From positions 21,463 through 85,462 of the forward strand of contig JBBHKE010000973.1 of assembly GCA_037447655.1 (NCBI GenBank): DNA of 64,000 nucleotides, in the 5' to 3' direction. This document shows positions 63,431 through 64,000 of this stretch, piece after piece; the stretch's first letter is position 1; every line of letters begins with the position of its first letter. The notes under the pieces are model-generated. The model saw nothing but the letters and a program-made list of their open reading frames with translations, made no database searches and had not been told where the DNA came from. A program made the position numbers and the translations under genes. This DNA is from Zygnema cylindricum (Eukaryota > Streptophyta > Zygnematophyceae > Zygnematales > Zygnemataceae).

Positions 63431-64000
63431 GAGGGACACGCAATATCACTAAAGCCAAATGTTGTTATTTTATTTTATTTAATTCAATGATGAAGCCTAA
63501 TTTGTGGTTCTATTGACATATCAACCTCATATTAACGTATACATTCACTTTATTTTGTGTTCGGCACCATATTACAATAGACTTTTATATTAAATGGGAC
63601 CATTACTACCGAAATAGCATAAACTTATACGCTAAAGAAACCGAAACCGCAAAATAGCATTAATATTTACCATAATTGCTTACATAAAACTTAGTTGAAG
63701 TTTAAACTCTATATATGAGAGCTTACAGTTATACGTCGGCGCCACATGTGATTCAGTTACGTTCATTTACTGAGAAAAAATGACTTTCCACATGCGAATA
63801 TGTTTCACGTTCACATTGTCGACCATGCGTTTGTTGGACGAATATGTGCGAACGTCATTTTTTACGACCCGGATTGATCCCGTTTTTAGACCGCACATTC
63901 TTATGCGTCCACGGTTACTAAACATAATGAATTGTACCTTTTCACTTAGAAAGGTACAATTTTGTACGGTCTGACACTGACGGTACACCACATTATTTAA
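63431..64000. other. Gene-free right end of window
   Basis: AT-rich DNA with short frames on both strands and no domain. It ends with the hairpin at 63930-63961. Confidence 0.4.
63930..63961. repeat. Perfect 12-bp hairpin with GTAC cores
   Basis: AATTGTACCTTT, 8-nt loop TCACTTAG, AAAGGTACAATT. Each arm holds a GTAC core like the LTR promoter repeats. Confidence 0.85.

Overview
The window looks like nuclear DNA of a plant-lineage eukaryote (streptophyte; a charophyte alga or bryophyte would fit). Three things point there: receptor-like-kinase (RLK/Pelle type) kinase fragments ending the activation segment in GYIDPY; spliceosomal introns with GT..AG ends and long polypyrimidine tracts; and LTR retrotransposons whose primer-binding site matches the plant-type initiator tRNA-Met. 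I see no bacterial-style operon, rRNA gene, intact tRNA gene or CRISPR array. Almost every protein-coding stretch is broken by stops or frameshifts, so this is a retrotransposon-dominated, gene-poor region. The species call is inference.

Layout. 1-3095: decayed Ty1/copia element A (family 1, minus). 3224-4120: non-autonomous hAT-like DNA transposon with 8-bp target duplication. 4.1-9 kb: gene-free DNA with purine/pyrimidine tracts and a (TA)n array. 9.0-15.45 kb: a broken cluster of three kinase pseudogenes (K1 and K2 minus, K3 plus; K1 and K3 are an inverted duplication). 15449-22237: copia element C (family 1, minus), which interrupts K3 and carries a family-2 LTR (O) inside its own LTR. 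22238-28530: near full-length family-2 copia element B (plus). 28531-44684: a deep nest. Element D (plus) is hit by solo LTR M; its 3' LTR (K) is hit by element I (minus), which is hit by solo LTR J; K is hit again by element L, whose LTR N1 contains N3, which contains N2. 44685-45157: LTR of a third family (Q). 45604-58448: elements F, G and H in tandem with shared LTRs (minus), then a head-to-head junction at 55420/55421 with element P (plus). 58449-61812: an unidentified ORF and a pogo/DDE_1-like transposase pseudogene flanked by GCGACGA arrays. 61.8-64 kb: gene-free tracts.

The most interesting biology lies in the family-2 LTRs, present here in more than a dozen diverged copies that can be compared with each other. 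They share (i) a tRNA-like module with a Pol III B-box, antisense to the element, in U3; (ii) GTAC-bounded inverted repeats and G-boxes upstream of a TATA box; (iii) a chain of short tetraloop hairpins just after the TATA box, with base-pair covariation between copies; (iv) a hairpin at the end of U5 whose loop region carries the gag start codon exactly 20 nt before the LTR end; (v) a primer-binding site complementary to the anticodon arm of initiator tRNA-Met (half-tRNA priming as in Drosophila copia), which is itself translated as part of gag. Together these suggest a structured leader coupling transcription, gag initiation and reverse-transcription priming.
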